Position numbers and translations under genes: made by a program. Shown here one piece after another: positions 46,515-59,719 of a stretch of 64,000 nt of DNA. Origin of the DNA: Paracentrotus lividus (Eukaryota > Echinodermata > Echinoidea > Camarodonta > Echinidae); contig CALNVZ010003426.1 of assembly GCA_940671915.1 (NCBI GenBank), positions 28,453,276 to 28,517,275 of the forward strand, given 5' to 3'. The notes below the pieces were generated by a model. It worked only from the letters and a program-made list of their open reading frames with translations, was not told where the DNA came from and searched no databases. How positions within the stretch are numbered: the stretch's first letter is position 1; each line of letters opens with the position of its first letter.

Positions 46515-47245
46515 CTGGGATACATCAACTCCTGTTTATATGGGGGGGGGTCATTTTGACCCCCCTAATATCTCAGCCGCGGAAAGTCCGATTGCTGCAA
46601 AATGTTGTACGAAAGTTGATACGCATGTAAAGGGTACCGCTGTTTTGTTTGTTTTTGAAAAAAATTTCACATATTTAATTTATACTAATTTATTCATACT
46701 CAAGTATGGAAATTAGATGCTTTTTTTTTATTGAAATCATTGATATTTCATTAATGAACATAGTTATGAAGCCCAAAATCTTTTATAAAAGTTGTTGAGT
46801 AGCATAATCAACAATATTTAAAAGATAAATTTGGAAATTTCATATCAATTTTATTGTATTCTATTGTTTTGTTAATTTCTCATGTATTCTATTGTTTTTA
46901 TTTCTTATGTATTTCTTCGTTTTTGTGATTTTTATCCTTTAGAAGTGTTTCTTGATAGGTTTCTTGTCAAATATGATCAGACAAAAGGCCTAGAAGGCAC
47001 AATTAATAGTGTAATAAAGCAATTTAGGAATTAAGCAAAATTTTGTACACCTATACGCGCAAAATGTTGATTTTCATTCAATTTTGGCCTGACATGCGAT
47101 TACATAATGTTGCATAACACAAAAACGGTATGTCAAATTTTTTTCGCAGGGAATACTGGTTTGCGATTTGCAGTGGTTGCGCGGCAGTCACGGATTCCGT
47201 GAAGTGAGGGGGGGGGGGTCAAAATGACCCCCCAATTAGAATACG
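46515..47245. mobile_element. TTAA element D, copy 5 (subfamily b, eroded ends)
   Basis: Left G8 TCATTTTGA C6 hairpin at about 46542-46565, right G-run TCAAAATGA C-run at 47210-47233. Shared interior with 33911-34705: ATCTCAGCCGC, TTGTTGAGTAGCATAATC, GGCCTGACATGCGATTACAT. The outer inverted repeats are worn. Confidence 0.75.
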
Positions 47246-47507
47246 GACAAGCTTTAGCCCCCTAATTAATCCCTTCTTTGTTATACCTATCCTTGGCTTC
47301 TAGCAGCTGATCATCTATCGTTTGTCCTGATTTTTATTTGATGCTGCCTACATGTAGCTCCTTGTCTTTTGATGCATGGTTACCTCTCCCCTTAATGCCC
47401 CTTTTGTTCCTTTGTCTTCTCTACCTTCCCTACTTATACCTCTGTCCGTTCTGTCTGTATATGTATTTCTTCATACATGTACATGTATGTTGTCATTTTG
47501 CCTCTGA

Positions 47508-47548
<41 letters not shown>

Positions 47549-48055
47549 TTTTTTTTTTTACTTAATTTTACTCCGCCTTTTCCCTCTTATTTGAAAAGCA
47601 GTTTCAGCACGACATTTTTTGCAAATGTTAAGTCTGGTAGGTCAAAGGGAAAAACAAATATTTTAATAAAAGATGAATATGTCGAAACTTAAAAAAGCTC
47701 AACAGGTATAGTGTACAAGCAAACATGTGGTTCGCTGATCATTGATTTCTCATGTATTGGTATCATCTCAAAATATTTTCCTTAACTTGTTGCTGATAAT
47801 CATATAATTGCACCCTTCACATTCCTGATGCAGCACTTTATGAAAGAGTGCATCTTGTGTGTTTAGCAATAGAATCTGCAATTTACAACGCTTTCACTCC
47901 TAATGTTTATGAGATAATGAGACAACAGTAAAGCAGGACAGACAAACCTAGAAAATGATGACTCATCATCACCTTTGATGGCAGAGGCACAGATATACAT
48001 GTAGGAACCAGTGTGGTGAGCTCATAACACATGACCATATTATATCACTACTCAC
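47246..48055. other. Intron-like stretch with A36/T13 fold-back
   Basis: Contains an A-run of about 36 followed by a T-run at 47509-47560 and a CT-rich segment before it. No exon or repeat end was recognised. Confidence 0.45.
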
Positions 48056-48188
48056 CTGTGCAGTTTCCAGATGAAGACTCGACAAAATTAGGTTGGCAAA
48101 ACACAAGTAAAGTTCCCGACTGTATTCATGCAAATGCGTTCATAGCTTCGCTACAAATTATGAGAACCAACGGCACATTCATCAATAT
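48056..48188 (-). pseudogene. EGF exon with apparent frameshifts
   Basis: Intact acceptor (TAACTAG) and donor (GTGAGT) bound 133 bases. IDECAVGSHN, then in shifted frames CSEAMNA, CMNTVGNFTC and QPNFVESSSGNCT, together have EGF spacing. About three single-base differences, in T-runs, break the frame. It is either assembly indel error in a real exon or a decaying exon. It belongs to the row of EGF exons upstream of SEA1. Confidence 0.65.
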
Positions 48189-48815
48189 CTAGTTAGGAAG
48201 AAAAGCGAATACAAGATAACATTTATTTATTTACAATTTTAATTATCATTATTTCTGTTAAAAGCAGGTTCATACCATATGGGGCAATTCAAAATATCAC
48301 CTATACATTTAGCCTAATAAAAGAAAATGTTTGACTTACAGACTACCAAATAAAATTGGTATATTATAATGAGAACAGTTAAAACAACATAAAATAGGCT
48401 TAATTGAACATGTATATACGGACACGGAGGCCTCTGTGACATAATAACGCATTTAACAGATGGAATTTAGGGGCAGATTAACACTTTAATGGTTTTTCTT
48501 TGTACCCTAGCACAAAAATGATGCATTATTAAAACAATTTAGCAAAGCTAATGTTCAGGACTTCGTCCACGTTGAAATTTTTTTTTAAAAGATTTTTTTC
48601 CCTCAACTACGCAGCTTTATTTTATGTCCACAAAACAATAGTAATAGAAAACAGGATTTGCTACTTTGAATTTTTAATTCCATTCAACAAGTGACATCAA
48701 AATCTTAAAGAATATTTTTATTGTTGGTACTCTAACAATTAGATGAATTATGCCCGATTCCCTTGAACCCCTTCCTCTATCCCATAAGGCCCCAGGAGGG
48801 CGCTTAGAGTGTTAC

Positions 48816-48943
48816 CTTCACATGTTTGGTTCTGTTAATTGTATTATACCCCTCTGAGCAGTCACAGAAGAAATCTCCATCTGTATTGATGCAGGTAGAT
48901 GAGGCCGGGCAGGGGTCAATTTCAATAGAGCATTCGTCAAAAT
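48816..48943 (-). pseudogene. EGF exon with one apparent frameshift
   Basis: 128 bases between CATGCAG and GTAACA. (D)FDECSIEIDPCPASSTC, INTDGDFFCDCSEGYN read well; the last cysteine (NQTCE) is in the next frame, implying one missing or extra base near 48840. With this allowed the exon is a complete calcium-binding EGF, phase 1-1. Confidence 0.7.
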
Positions 48944-49752
48944 CTGCATGAATATAACAATAATATGAAAAAAGAGTAACAACTTAAATCATATATCTGC
49001 AGATCACTGCCCATATATTTTGATTACGACGCAACAGTATTGAGTAAAAAATAATAATAAAAATTTATAACATGGCACACAAGATTGACATAGGCCCTAC
49101 CACTTACCATGTTCACAGCAAATGACATATTGTCTATTAAAGGGATGCAGTAACATTGAATGATATTCAAATCACATTTATTTGATTTAGCTTATTTGCC
49201 AACATAATTATAAACACTTAGGTCAGTCTGGTATCTCTTCAAAATTGGCAAGCTAATTGCTTGCTTTACCTTCGAGATATCAATGATTTCATACTCAAAA
49301 TTTATAAACCAACACCGGATGGTTTATAAAACCATGTGCTTTTCCACACACCCATTTCCTGTTGTAAAGTTCCCCGTCTCTAGTGGCCTGGTGAGTTATC
49401 AGCAGAGGGTGCTGGTGTTCGGTTGTATGCTTGGCATTATTTGTTACACTGTTTTAAGGTAGTAAATGACTTCCATTTGATCTGAAACTTTCAGTAGTTT
49501 GTTTTACTGTTTAGAAAACAATATAATTTTATTAATCTTGATATAATTGCTCTTGTTTTTGAAGCTACTTAATCCCTTTAATTCATAAATGGAAAACAGA
49601 ACAAGCTGGAACGAATATTGATGTCTCAAATGTGTTCATAGCTGACTCTGTGAGTCGGAGTTTCAAAGCTTTTTTCGTATCATCGTTGTTGTAGTTTCCT
49701 GTTATGTTACCAATGTGATATAGGTCAACAGGAGCCTGCAACGTTAACTCAC

Positions 49753-49848
49753 CTGAACATGTTTCATTTTTAAATTCATATCCAGATGCACATGTGCAGT
49801 TCGGGGACCGAGTATTGTTCATTGCAATAGGCGTGCATCCTGCGTTAT
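49753..49848 (-). CDS. Short EGF-like exon, open frame
   Basis: 96 bases, phase 1-1, donor GTGAGT. It encodes (D)NAGCTPIAMNNTRSPNCTC, ASGYEFKNETCS. It has four cysteines rather than six, the C-terminal half of an EGF fold, with NNT, NCT and NET sequons. It might pair with another exon to complete the module, or be a degenerate EGF. It is the only exon of the 48-53 kb group without a frame break. Confidence 0.7.
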
Positions 49849-50675
49849 CTGTGTTTTTTTTTTTTAAAGAGAGAAAAATGTTCAAACAGTAAAATGTCTA
49901 GAAAGATATTAAAAAAAAAACAAAAATAAACAAAGAAGCTTTATTTCCCCTTTAAAAACCAGTAATTTTTGTTGTTGTTGCTGTTTTTAACTTATTGAGA
50001 CATGAACAGAAAAAAATCTATAATTTGATTTGCATTGTACAAGTACAGATACACTTTGTAGCAGCAATCTGAATATTATGGAGATTCATAATGCATGCTT
50101 CGTAATGTAGGTAGTGAAAAGAAAAATTCACTTTGAATTTCAGAAGCGTCATAACAATAAATTTGATTCAGTGATATTTCAACATATTTCAGATTTTTTA
50201 ACACCATACATGTCAGAAGACGTGAACAAACATGTGTTCTTATAATATATTCTTACTGTTGAGTATTCACAGTTGAAAATATGCAACAAAAAAAAAAAAT
50301 TTAATGATGTGATGAAATGAATCATATACAATAGAATTTATGTTTTGGAGGATGTTTCATAATTTCAGCCAAAATTCATTAATTCTTGTGTGAAGGAAGT
50401 AAACAGCATGCCATGTTAAAATATAACAGAGGAAATATTTTTTTAACAACTTATTTTTCATTATTATCAAGCACATTGTAGAAGGGAAATAATATTATAT
50501 AAATGTGCCGTATCCTTTTTAGAAAACATTTTAATTCAAAGGTGAATGAACTAAAATAACATGTGCCATATTAAAAATGAAAGAAAGTCATTTCAACTAT
50601 TTTATTATCATGAAAGTGTATAAAAATATTGCAGGTTTTTTAAGAAATGAAAATAAAATAAAGTACATGTGATAC

Positions 50676-50801
50676 CATACATGAGCGTTGATCCAGAGAA
50701 AGAGTGAATCTGTTCGTTGCATAGAACATTCATATCCAAATAGGATGTTATGACAGTTTTGTTCACAGTTGTTAGTCTCGTTGCTTTCACATTCATTCAA
50801 T
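50676..50801 (-). pseudogene. EGF exon with apparent frameshifts
   Basis: The minus strand reads NECESNETNNCEQNCHNILF, GYECS, then in other frames CNE and SLDQRSCM before GTATCA. The order and spacing fit a C-x-CxxxC-type EGF such as the exon at 40888-41007. The boundary at the 5' side (ATATAAAG) is weak. Two or three single-base differences break the frame. Confidence 0.6.
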
Positions 50802-51514
50802 CTTTATATAAATAATCAGAAATGCATTGTTTGAAAAGTTAATGGTCAAAACATTTTAACACACAAAATACATAATGCTTTGTTTTACATTGTAGAAACA
50901 TTTATTGATGGGGTTTTCAGTTGCCACGATAGTTTATCATTTTAAAGAAAGAATCAAAAAAAAAAATGCATTTCAATATGGATAATTATCAAGAACTAAC
51001 TGTCACATTTCTCAACATCAATACTTATTTGCGTATGTTAAACTGAATGTGTTATGAGGGACACCAGGGATAAAAAAAAAAAGTTTGTTGGGCTGGCTAC
51101 TCCTAGCAACCGCACATTACAATTGACAAAAACAGATGTAGGGACAGTCTTGACATTTAATGTCTGTCGTCAATTAAATTTAAGGTACATTCTTTGGTTG
51201 TATTGTGGGCAATTGTTTTCCACTACACCTATGACCAATTCTTTGATATTTTGATATCGACTAGTAACTCAGGTTCATGCAATTTTTTTGAGAAAAAAAA
51301 TAATTTGGTGCTTCAGACGTATGCTAGTGCAAATTTCCATGATGGCGGGGTTGAGTTTAGAAAACTTAGAAGAGAGCTCCATCGAGAATTTGGGAGAAAG
51401 AGAACTGTCAGAAATGTTTGAAAAAATATAAATTGAAAATAAAAAAATATTATCATTAATAGATATAAGCCACTTGGTTATTTTGAAGTGTTTGTGTTAA
51501 AACTATTGTTACGT

Positions 51515-51612
51515 TACGCCGGCTGAGCGATAAGCGGGGGGGGGGGGGGGGGGGTTGGGAGTGTGATTATTTTTTGGGTCTGGGCACGCTGAGCCCCTGA
51601 ATCCACGCCTGT
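51515..51612. mobile_element. Element L fragment
   Basis: ACGCCGGCTGAGCGATAAGC plus a G-run of about 19, then GAGCCCCTGAATCCACGCCTG. It matches internal (GCTGATAAGCGGGG) and terminal parts of the copy at 35861-36217; the middle is deleted. Confidence 0.6.
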
Positions 51613-52225
51613 TGTATTGCTTTCTTTCGTTTGTGATTTTCCTTATGTGTATCGTGATGAGTTTCAAGACAAACAAATCAGGCAAAAGAACTACAAAGCA
51701 TTATAACCTCATTTAATTACATTTACATGCTGTCTTCTGAAAATGCATCTTGTTCATTTTGCTGAGATCAACGTCAGTCTTGACTTTATGTGCGTATTAT
51801 CAAAGATCCTTCATTTGAGCAAAAATATTGCAGGAGCGCAAAGGGGAACCATAAGTAATGCGAGTGTTACAGCTGCGCCTAGGCCTACTTATAAATATGC
51901 TTATTAGTACTGGCTTTCTCTCAAGCTAGTTAGACGGTCATTGGTTAATTGTTAGGGTAACTTCATTTGTGCCTAAACATGCTGAACGTGTCAGTCATTC
52001 TAAATGTGTTTTTTTTTCATGTTCGTTTATGAAAGATATATTGACTGAGTCAAAGTCATTTCTATGGGGTCTTGGGGATTTCAAAACTGGCTTTGAGGTT
52101 CTCTCCAGCAAAGATACAACCATGACCCTCTTATCACTGAATCAGTGACCTAATATGCGAATACATGAAGTTGTACAAGGTAAGAACAGAGTTCAAACTT
52201 TCAAACTTGGTACGCATTTCGTCAA

Positions 52226-52262
52226 GGGGGGTCAATTTCACCCCAGTCAGAAAAGGGTTTAA
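52226..52262. mobile_element. Element D end fragment
   Basis: GGGGGGTCAATTTCACCCCAG then TCAGAAAAGGGTTTAAA: the right-end hairpin and inverted repeat of family D, without the rest. Confidence 0.55.
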
Positions 52263-52380
52263 AGTACGTATTTTTATCGTATTACAGGACCTTTAAGCAT
52301 TTTGCATAAAAAATAGCGCTATAGAAATTTTCAACACTATTATTTAAATTATTCCTGTGTAGGAGCAAATAAATACCTAC

Positions 52381-52568
52381 CATAGCAAGTTTGATGACCG
52401 TCACCCTCTAGCCAGTGGGCAGTCATCACACTCATTAAGGTGGCAGGTCCGGGGATGGGAAATTGTCGGTACAGAGCACACCAATAAAACATGGAGATAT
52501 GGCACACGAATCAAAATCTACGTCACAATGGTCACCTGCCCAACCATCATGCAAATTGCATTGACAAC
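52381..52568 (-). pseudogene. EGF-containing exon with apparent frameshift
   Basis: 188 bases between TTCTAG and GTAGGT. (G)CQCNLHDGWAGDHCDVDFDS, CAISPCFIGVLCTDNF is the end of one EGF joined to the start of another; after a frame change the minus strand continues with LEGDGHQTCY, the end of an EGF. NxGWxGDHCDxDFDxC is a non-calcium EGF ending. A worn second copy lies at about 52770-52925. Confidence 0.6.
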
Positions 52569-52769
52569 CTAGAACATCAATCAATGCATGATTGAAAGCA
52601 AAAGAGAAAAAAAAAAATAGTATATATTTTTTACAGAATTAAGCAATAATCAATCCATATCTTTAAGGATTGTTTGTTGAACTTTTGTGTCATGGAAAAT
52701 CCCAATATACCCATGAAGTTAATGACATTTATTTTCACCTTTATAAAACCCTAAACTTTCCAAATACCA

Positions 52770-52925
52770 AAAAAGGGTCAAGCATCCAGGGGGATCATAC
52801 TCCACATTGGTTAAAGGAAACATGAGACACGGCGCACAAATCAAAATCTATGTCACAATGGTCACCTCCCCAACCATAAGTGCAATTGGATGTGACAAAC
52901 CCTGGAACATCCAACAATTGCATTA
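52770..52925 (-). pseudogene. Worn duplicate of the EGF exon at 52381-52568
   Basis: Minus strand: SNCTYGWGGDHCDIDFDLCA, clearly the same segment as NLHDGWAGDHCDVDFDSCA 390 bases away, with plus-strand words CACAATGGTCACC and AATCAAAATCTA in common. There is no clean splice acceptor, and the following part is unrecognisable. It is probably a local exon duplication that has decayed. Confidence 0.5.
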
Positions 52926-54590
52926 TAATCATGCAGTATAAGTGCCCAAATCGACTCTGAAATTAGAGACCAATGTCCTAGTAGAGGAGTTGATAATCCG
53001 TAATAAATTTAAAAGTACCACCGCGCTATCCATTTAGGCAAACATAGGTTATCTCGCTCGATTGGCGTTATTGGGTTCTTCAAAGTCCACACCATGTGTC
53101 GTCCATTCTTCACACTGGCAGATCTTCACCAATTAAACTGGCCTATCGAAGTCTGATAAGCCCACGGTCAAATCGCCTTGTCTATCAAACTGAACCTCTT
53201 ATCATAGACACTACTTATAGCCCACTTGGCTGTGAGTCCACTTCGTGAAAACAGGCCAACTTGTAATACAGGTGAAAAAATAAGGAAAAATGACTACAAT
53301 ATACCTCAATCACCAACACACGCATTCCAACTAAAATTTGACAAAGATAAATAATGTTTGGGGTTTTCCACAAATTAGGATTTCCAATCCACCCGTTGAT
53401 GGGTTCGTCTCTTGACCTCTCGTTGGTTATCCGCCCACTCAACCTTTTTTTGTTTGTTCTCAGTGCTTTTACAGAATTAAAAAGTGTTCTCATAATGAAG
53501 AAAACTGTATTGTTATTGAAATTTATTGATTAATGTCTCAGCCTAAAAGAAGCCAATCTGTATTTATTCAGGGAAAATCCACAACATCAACCTATACTTC
53601 GGAAGGAATAAAATTGTCCCAGGAAATAGAAATGCTTCCATTTGGCACCTATCTTCGATCATGTGACAGTGTTTTTTTAAATATGACCACAATTTTCATA
53701 ATAATTGTCATCGACTTTATATTCACAAAATGTTAATAGTAACAATTTCACAAAGTACACTATCTCGTAATAGTTCCCAAACAAAAGATATCAAAGGTGT
53801 TTGATTCCGCCGATCTACTCAACAGAATATGTTGTGAGATTATATTTTGATTAGAAATCAGAGATACTACTAATAATTATTGTCTATTATTTATAATACG
53901 ATTTTTATTTTGACTACACTATAGAATTTGCCAGAACACAAAAGATTAAATGATTTAAAAGAGAGTGATCATTAAGTGTACTACCCAACTTTATTTCCTC
54001 AAGGCTGAATATTCAATCCTCATACCACTCTCAAGCTAATGCCTTTGAATTCTGAAAATTGATAAAGTAAGGAAAATCATATTACCATTTTTCGGAGATA
54101 CCTGGAACCCTCAGGAGAATCGTCAGCTAGTGTAAAATTAACCACATCCCCCACATTGCGAATCCCGCATTTATTTTAAGCATCAATGGGTTGATTGACT
54201 GGACCCAGAGGACCGCTGCTCTCTCTTTGGAGTGCATTAGTAAGATGTTTGTTTCTGAGATCTGAGGCACGTTTGGTGGGAAATTTTCTGAAAATCAATT
54301 AGAAATGGTTATCAAAACAGACTAAGTGTTTGATGGATGCCCTGTCCATATTTCAAACCTCAAAATTTCAAGTTCTACAATGTGTCATGGGGCAAAGCAC
54401 GGAAAATCCTAGTTGGATTAATAATACACTACTTGTGTCACCTAAGGTAGGCGGGCCTAGACTGCAGACATTTTGGTCCAATTGTAACATGTTCCACTAA
54501 GCGCATCACTCACTCCATTTTTGTCGTACTAATACTCCTAGCCCGTATCCCCAGTTGAGGCCAATGCCCATTTTTTAACATCAATTGGAA
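52926..54590. other. No gene seen; possible EGF scrap
   Basis: AT-rich. The minus strand at about 53080-53130 gives ICQCEEWTTHGVDFEE, faintly EGF-like but too short to call. No repeat ends were recognised. Confidence 0.35.
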
Positions 54591-54599
54591 TATTGGTCA

Positions 54600-54805
54600 C
54601 TTTGCCTAATCAACAGCTTGGGTGCAAAATTCAAGAAATAGGAATGAGGCACTTGACTGCGGATTGTTATGAATACCACCAAGTAAGTGAAGCTGAGGGC
54701 GCTTTCATTTCCGTCAAAGTACATCATCGGTTGTCCAAGTGGTCTAAGTTGCAAGCACAAAGTTCATACTTGTTGCGTTTGTACAGCGAGAGGTAGTTGC
54801 AAACA
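54600..54805 (+). pseudogene. Possible chitin-binding type 2 (CBM14-like) remnant
   Basis: Plus strand: GCKIQEIGMRHLTADCYEYH in one frame, then in the next IIGCPSGLSCKHKVHTCCVC. Cx(13-14)C and CPxGLxxxxxxxxC spacing resembles peritrophin-A modules, with the middle cysteine absent and a frame change between the halves. A GTAAGT sits after YEYHQ. Orientation is opposite to the mucin-like gene. Weak; it may be chance. Confidence 0.25.
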
Positions 54806-54809
54806 ACAA

Positions 54810-57800
54810 GCACCATTCATTTCTGTTCGCTCACAGGCCGTTCGGGCAGGTACACTCTGGACAGCTCATGGCTCCGATGACACATGGTCTAAGGCCGACC
54901 GATTTTGAACATCCCAGGTCGGTTGGCCGGGTATATAGTCGGAGGGAGTCAGTAAATGTTGAAGTCGTTTGAAAATTACGCTTTTCTAAGTGACATTCTT
55001 TCAGATGCGTTCATATTTCTCTGGAGCCGATCCGAAGTCTCCAAGATAACTCACTGGACCTATAGAGCGAACTGGGATAAGTGTACATTACATGTGGGAA
55101 CTGGAATAAACAGATATTTTTTGTAACAAAGAGTCCGTACTATTATGCTAGATTTTCAATAGAATGTTCGCTAATATCGCATTAGATCATTTACCAAACA
55201 CGCTTGGTCAGTTTTGGTGTACAAGAACAGGATTCCGATTCCGGATATTGCCCTTCTTGAGAATACCAATGAGGAATAATAAATGAAACAATTGTTTTCC
55301 TTTTCTTTTTCAGTGAATTATTGAGGAACATTCCTTAAATGATTTAGTTATGGAAGGTTCATAACCAATTTTCCGACTTTACCCAACCAAATATAAAGAG
55401 TTATGATGAATCAAAATTTATTCAAATGTTATGTAAGGATTATGTATACTAACATTCCACAAATCAAATGGACGCTATAATCGAACGTAAGGCTGATCCT
55501 AGATATGCCTTTTTGTATGTTTTACTAAACTATTATGTTTTGATCTTTAACATTATCCAAACTAGATCTTGGCAAGGTTTTATATTCACTTAAACTAAAT
55601 TAACAAATGTGAACTTTAATATGGTAAATTAACTTAAAACTATATCCTTGTCCAAATTACATATATTTCTTGTCATTCGTATGATTGTTGCTAATGAATT
55701 ACGTCAAAAAGTAGTAGGCTTTTGCCTATTTCTCATAGCAGAAGAAATCATCTATTTCTAAAATTAAGTAGTATGTCCACCAATTCATGGTGACCTGGTA
55801 AATGAACAACCCAAAAGATTATTTTACCCAATTATGACCCATCCCACATTGTAAAATAGCGTGTAAGTGTACTTGAGACCAGAGCTGATATAATGCCAGC
55901 CATTTGAGAAAATTAGCGTGTAGGATATTTTTTTTGTTTGTTGTTTTTCGGAAACGATAATCCGTGTTGGGGGTGGATACCGCAAAGAATCCGCACAAAG
56001 CAAGTCACAAAAAAGGAAAATGTTATTACTGGGACTCAATTATAAATATTGCACTCATTAAAAGGTTCAATTAAATAGGAAAATGGTCATTGACATTGTC
56101 ACCCATTAAGTCGCACCATTGTAGATGAGTACCAAGACTGAATAAATTGTACATAAATGTTAACTTTTCAATAATCTAGTTTAAACACTTTTGTTATACT
56201 ACAATACATGGATACCGTACAATTAATATATATTGAGGACGTAAACAGAACATACGCATGGGGTAATTTTACAATATTTCCTTCATAAAATATTATAAAA
56301 TATATGCAACAACAAGTAACTTCACTATGGCAACGGAAAATTTGCAAGACGATATAAATAAATTATAATAACAAAAATAGGGTAAAATACATAAGCAAGT
56401 AGTGAGGAAAAAATGGAAAGGAGGAGAAAGGAAATGAATGAGATAAAATGTGTATCCAAAGACTACTTGCAGCGAGGCAAGGTGGAGGACAGTTGGACTT
56501 GGAGAGACAGAAATATCATCGATTCTTTTGATAATACATATATACTGTAATCGACAGTTATAAAATGAATTGTAGTACCTTGTTTGGAGTTTGTAAATTT
56601 GAACTTGGCGTGTTACTTAAACCTGACAATTACTAAATAATTTAATGTGTGACCGTAATCAAAATTGCCCCTAAATTTATAGAAAACTAGTTGAGTAAAA
56701 TTAATTATGAAATCTAAATAAACTCGCTTCAATAAATTTTCCTTCGAGGCTTTTCAATATACAAAGAAGTGCATTATCCTATAATTTGATCAATCTAAAT
56801 GATGTTATTTGCTCGCATGCCATTGTTCCAGGTTATATGCCTGCTCTTTAGAGAAAAAGATTCACACTAATTTTGAGGAAGCAATGATAGCAAATTATTA
56901 AGTTCTCTTTTGAGTGAGCGACTTTAACAAAATATTGGTGTTGATTAAGAGTGCATTCCCAACCACAACACAACCACCTCTCTAATCAATCTCTTCTCTC
57001 TTCTTCTTAAAGTAACCAAAGGTACAAATCCCTTCACCGCACCTATTAAATACAAATTTAAAAATTTTTGAATTTTCATAGTCTCCAGAGAGACCTCTTT
57101 CCTCGGTTCCGATTATCTGCGTACTTCGGGACCGATGCTTCAAACTGAGACGTCAAGTATTCCATTCAAGAGGGCAGGTAACGAGTAACTCACTGTGAAA
57201 GGAAGTGCTGGGTGATGGCTGGAATGCAAAGGTAATCTAGTCTTAATCGAAAAAAAACGATTGACCCTTAATTTTTCTTCCGAATTGGTGCGTTGTTCTC
57301 GTACGTGAGTTCAGAGAGATGTACGTATCGTGTGGAGAAGAATGTACCCGATACTGGTGACCAAACAAATGCAAATGTAGAATCAGGAGAATGTAATGTG
57401 GATGGGATACTTATTGTAATACATTATAACTTCTCAAACTATAAATAAAATGATATAATCTATGTGATAAACATACGAAGCCTTTATTAGAATGTACAAA
57501 CTAGTTAATTACAATAACAGCCTATAGTAGTGTCGGTATGATATGAAATCTTATAGCAGTTAATCTAAACATAGCACAAAATCGATGTCATTTATATTGA
57601 TTTATTTATGTATAGCGATCTTCATTCCACTAATGATTTCGGTAAAAGTGAGTCGGACACCAAGAATACATTAATTAGTTTGCCATGCACCATCAAAATT
57701 AAATATAAGAAAACGTTAATAGAGTGGTAGGCTCTAATATCATGTTAAAGCCCATTCACGACTTGACAAGTGGGTGTAAACAGATATCGAGGGAAACTAT

Positions 57801-59719
57801 TTCTTTGTAAGTCATCATGGACCTCATACAAAATGCCTGTAATTGTATAATAACAAATAGATATTTTTGACAGAAAGAATATACAAAAAATAGAATATAA
57901 TAGAATACTGTGTTTAATTGCTGGATTGATAATGTGGATTTCTATTGGGGGTTCGGTTCATAGTGTTTACCCACCTTTTCATGCTTACCTATTGTCTCGT
58001 ACAATGAAAGCTGGGGAAAATTATTGGGGTCGCAAGAATTACTGAAGTGAATTAAAATGAATTACAAGCAATATATGATAGTCAACCCATGTTAAGATAA
58101 AAAATAGTGCACATGGACCAAAGTAAGAGATGATAAAAGTATGGGCTAACAGCTGTACTAGCTACGAAAGAACCCAGTCAAAATACCAAACGCTATATAA
58201 TTCTATTTCAATATTGCACTTTAAATCTTTATATCAAATTTGTTTTGTAGGCCTAAGTCCATGATTGAAAAAACAAGTTATTGTAAAATAAGTTACCTTC
58301 TTCTAAGTAAGCATATCCACAGTTTCATGTCTAAAATATTTATCTTGATACGTTCATAATTCAAGTTCTGTTGTTCATTGTTTGTATGCAAAACTTCAAC
58401 CTGTGAATTAAAGGTGAAAAAACTAAAAAAAAATATCATGTATAACAACATTTGTAAGATTTTTTCATTATTTTTGAATAAATAATCTATTTCACACCTA
58501 AAATATATACATTCAGGCCTTTATAGTATTATTAATAAAAAGACTCAAATACTTACAAAATGTTATATAATATTGTTCCAGATACACTGTGTACATGTAT
58601 TTTCATTCAACGTGTTTTCAATGTTAGGGTCTACGCACGATATAAGTTCTTTTTCCAATAAGTGTGTTTATTTTCCGGAATATCTCATTCTCTAAGTTAC
58701 GAATAATTCAGTGCTAAAGGTTTAACTTCTTATCCTCTCCTTCCAATCATCGATTATTCTTCAGCTTTGACAAAATAACATCAGAAGTAGAATTCTTGTA
58801 CCAGTAGTGATGCCCTGTGTTGCAGCAAAATAGCACAGTGAAAACAGTTCCTGTATTGCGACGGGCTCGGGTTCCCGTTGAATGCAGCGTCAACCGTTTC
58901 CTGGCACTAAAGCAAATAACGACCAACGGAGTCCCTCGTTGTCGTGTTAATTCTCCAAAGCATTTGAGCGTATGAGCTCTCCAAGCCCATGAAGCCTATC
59001 ATTTCCTTCCATTCCAGATATACATATCATAATAGGTCTAATAGCGGATACTAAATATAGTGAGACCTCCGCCAAAAACACCAACCTGTTCGCCCATCAT
59101 AACATATAAAATGTCCTGCAAAGTGATGATTTGGGTTCGAACGTAATTCGAAATTCAGTTTTGCATTCCCTCTTCAGAGTTTGTTTAGTATGGTTTGATA
59201 GCGGCCACTCTCTGAAGAATTCTTGTAGTGATGGTTCGTCCCCGGATCGGCGCGGAGTGTAGTGCTGAGACACCATTTGCATGATCATGATGTGGCGACC
59301 TGATAATCATAAGAAATAATAACGCTTTAAGGAACTAATTAAAATTATTGTTTCCTCTAAAATGACGTCAATTTATGTGTAATTATATTTTAATTAATTG
59401 AGTTGCTAATTTATTTCCCGAAGCCGCCAGTACAGGTAACTCTCTCTCAAATAACTTCCTAAAATGGGAACCTAAAAGCTATCCTTTTTACATAAGGAAA
59501 GCAATTTCGGGTACAGTAATAAATTAACATATGACATATTATGGCAGGGCCAGCTGGGGATTCTGAAGTGGAAGGCATAAATACCTACTAATGCGAAGAA
59601 TTTAAAAGTGAGAGATAAACATCAAATTAATTCCTTTTATTTTATTCCATCAGCCCATAATATATGTCAATCCAATTTGAATCACTCATTTATGGTCATA
59701 TCATAATTAATCTTCTTGA
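54810..59719. other. No gene or repeat recognised
   Basis: About 4.9 kb without inverted-repeat element ends, LINE words or convincing exons. It is a striking contrast to the repeat-packed 17-48 kb. Confidence 0.4.
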
